NCBI GenBank assembly: GCA_023424215.1
Contig: JAFAEC010000011.1
Span: 1-21,333 of the forward strand
Length of the DNA stretch: 21,333 bases
DNA from: Pseudomonadota bacterium
GTDB lineage: Bacteria; Pseudomonadota; Alphaproteobacteria; Caulobacterales; Caulobacteraceae
Direction: 5' to 3'
How positions within the stretch are numbered: the first letter of the stretch is position 1; the number at the start of each line of letters is the position of its first letter. A program made the translations under genes and the position numbers. Of this stretch, positions 20,765 through 21,333 are shown piece by piece. A model generated the notes under the pieces. The model did no database searches, was not told the DNA's origin, and saw only the letters and a program-made list of their open reading frames with translations.

Positions 20765-20770
20765 CCCTCC
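20765..20770 (-). promoter_or_regulatory. Ribosome binding site deciding the rlmB GTG start
   Basis: GGAGGG on the minus strand lies nine bases before the GTG at 20755. No comparable site precedes the upstream in-frame starts. Confidence 0.75.
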
Positions 20771-20907
20771 GATTTGGAGCCCCAGGGGCTTTCGGGTCTG
20801 GGCGCCCCCTCTATCGCAGAGGAGGCGGCAAGCCGAAGGCTTTTGTTTCGTCCCGCTTCCTTCGATGGGCGGAACGAGGGGTCCGGCGGTTCGACAGAGC
20901 GCGTTTG

Positions 20908-20991
20908 GGGGGAATGTCCCGAGCGGCAAAGGGGGGGGACTGTAAATCCCCTGCGTAAGCTTCGTAGGTTCGAGTCCTACTTCCCCCACCA
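20908..20991 (+). tRNA. tRNA-Tyr (anticodon GTA)
   Basis: The acceptor GGGGGAA (20908-20914) pairs with TTCCCCC (20981-20987). The anticodon loop CTGTAAA carries GTA at 20942-20944. A long variable arm (type II) precedes the T arm GTAGGTTCGAGTCCTAC, and A73 and CCA are encoded. Length is 84 bases. It is first of a tRNA-Tyr, tRNA-Gly, tuf run. Confidence 0.96.
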
Positions 20992-21071
20992 CGCGCCTTT
21001 CGAACACGACGGATCAGGACGACGGAGAGGAACCGGCTGCGGCGTTCCCCAAGAACTTCCGCAGTCTCCGC

Positions 21072-21145
21072 GCGGGTATAGCACAATGGTAGTGCAGCAG
21101 CCTTCCAAGCTGAGGATGTCGGTTCGATCCCGTCTACCCGCTCCA
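21072..21145 (+). tRNA. tRNA-Gly (anticodon TCC)
   Basis: The acceptor GCGGGTA (21072-21078) pairs with TACCCGC (21135-21141). The anticodon loop CTTCCAA carries TCC at 21104-21106, the T arm contains GGTTCGATCC, and T73 and CCA are encoded. It is 74 bases long and lies 61 bases before the tuf start. Confidence 0.96.
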
Positions 21146-21206
21146 GGTTTTTAGATCAGCATCGCGCCCCTCCGCTGACGGACCAGGGCCTCGAGGAGTT
21201 TTGGCC

Positions 21207-21333
21207 ATGGCCAAGGAAAAGTTCGAACGCACGAAGCCGCACTGCAACATCGGCACGATTGGTCACGTTGACCACGGCAAGACGACGCTGACGGCGGCGA
21301 TCACGATGACGCTGGCGAAGGCGGGCGGGGCGA
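21207..21333 (+). CDS. tuf: Elongation factor Tu (5' end only)
   Basis: The first 42 codons encode MAKEKFERTKPHCNIGTIGH and the P-loop GHVDHGKTTLTAAI, diagnostic of EF-Tu, the GTPase that brings aminoacyl-tRNA to the ribosome. The reading frame leaves the window at the right edge. GAGGAG (21192-21197) ten bases upstream is the ribosome site. The tRNA-Tyr, tRNA-Gly, tuf order is a conserved bacterial translation cluster and suggests a shared transcript processed by tRNA maturation enzymes. Confidence 0.97.
   Translation, partial: MAKEKFERTKPHCNIGTIGHVDHGKTTLTAAITMTLAKAGGA

Noticed and set aside
20829..20848. A terminator-like AAGCC/GGCTT hairpin with a T-rich tail on the plus strand
   Set aside because: No plus-strand gene ends upstream of it, the stem is only about five base pairs, and it lies in a divergent gap.
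20756..21007. Upstream extension of the rlmB frame to 21007 (…GEVGLEPTKLTQGIYSPP…)
   Set aside because: It runs antisense through tRNA-Tyr, a well-known misannotation; the GTG at 20755 has a good ribosome site.

Overview
The window is a high-GC, tightly packed chromosomal segment that looks like Alphaproteobacteria, most likely Caulobacterales (Brevundimonas- or Caulobacter-like). Support comes from the yacG-tRNA-Phe junction, a tRNA-His gene without an encoded G-1 and with A73, a MetRS with the divergent signatures HLGN and KFSTS, a DUF1489 gene, and a tRNA-Tyr/tRNA-Gly/tuf run. This placement is an inference from gene content, not a database match.

Layout, left to right. (1) 1-384: the end of a gene that is probably an RNase E/G family member, then yacG and tRNA-Phe. 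(2) 763-2833: an exbB-exbD-tonB operon that energises TonB-dependent outer-membrane uptake, closed by a strong terminator. (3) 2954-7484: a lipoprotein M48 metalloprotease, tRNA-His, a trans-aconitate methyltransferase-like gene, a cyclic-nucleotide-binding/patatin lipase on the opposite strand that overlaps it, a DUF1489 gene and a Tat-type signal/ABM-fold monooxygenase. (4) 7481-13183: a leucine-degradation block (mccB, a methylglutaconyl-CoA hydratase-like gene, mccA) on the minus strand. It is interrupted by a plus-strand DUF2200 gene and a frameshifted DUF559 nuclease gene framed by inverted palindromic repeats. (5) 13514-17452: a MATE exporter, metG and a 2OG-Fe(II) oxygenase of more AT-rich composition. 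(6) 17427-19839: a sulfur/redox block with a rhodanese-DUF2892 membrane protein, a BigR/SqrR-like ArsR repressor with the paired cysteines, a divergent AhpD-like CxxC protein, a second rhodanese and a TerC-family membrane protein. (7) 19871-21333: rlmB, tRNA-Tyr, tRNA-Gly and the start of tuf.

The most unusual content is intergenic. Three gaps (about 3.7, 6.5 and 14.9 kb) hold imperfect inverted repeats built from seven-base units of the form GGNNYYA. Each gap uses its own unit, and the two arms within a gap share it. Two more gaps (about 9.6 and 13.3 kb) hold inverted repeats built from a nine-base CACGAAGGA-like unit. A sixth pair of hairpin repeats frames the broken DUF559 nuclease in a roughly 460-bp cassette that resembles a small mobile unit. 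These elements, and the persulfide-sensor-like regulator with its rhodanese/AhpD neighbours, are the main points to follow up.
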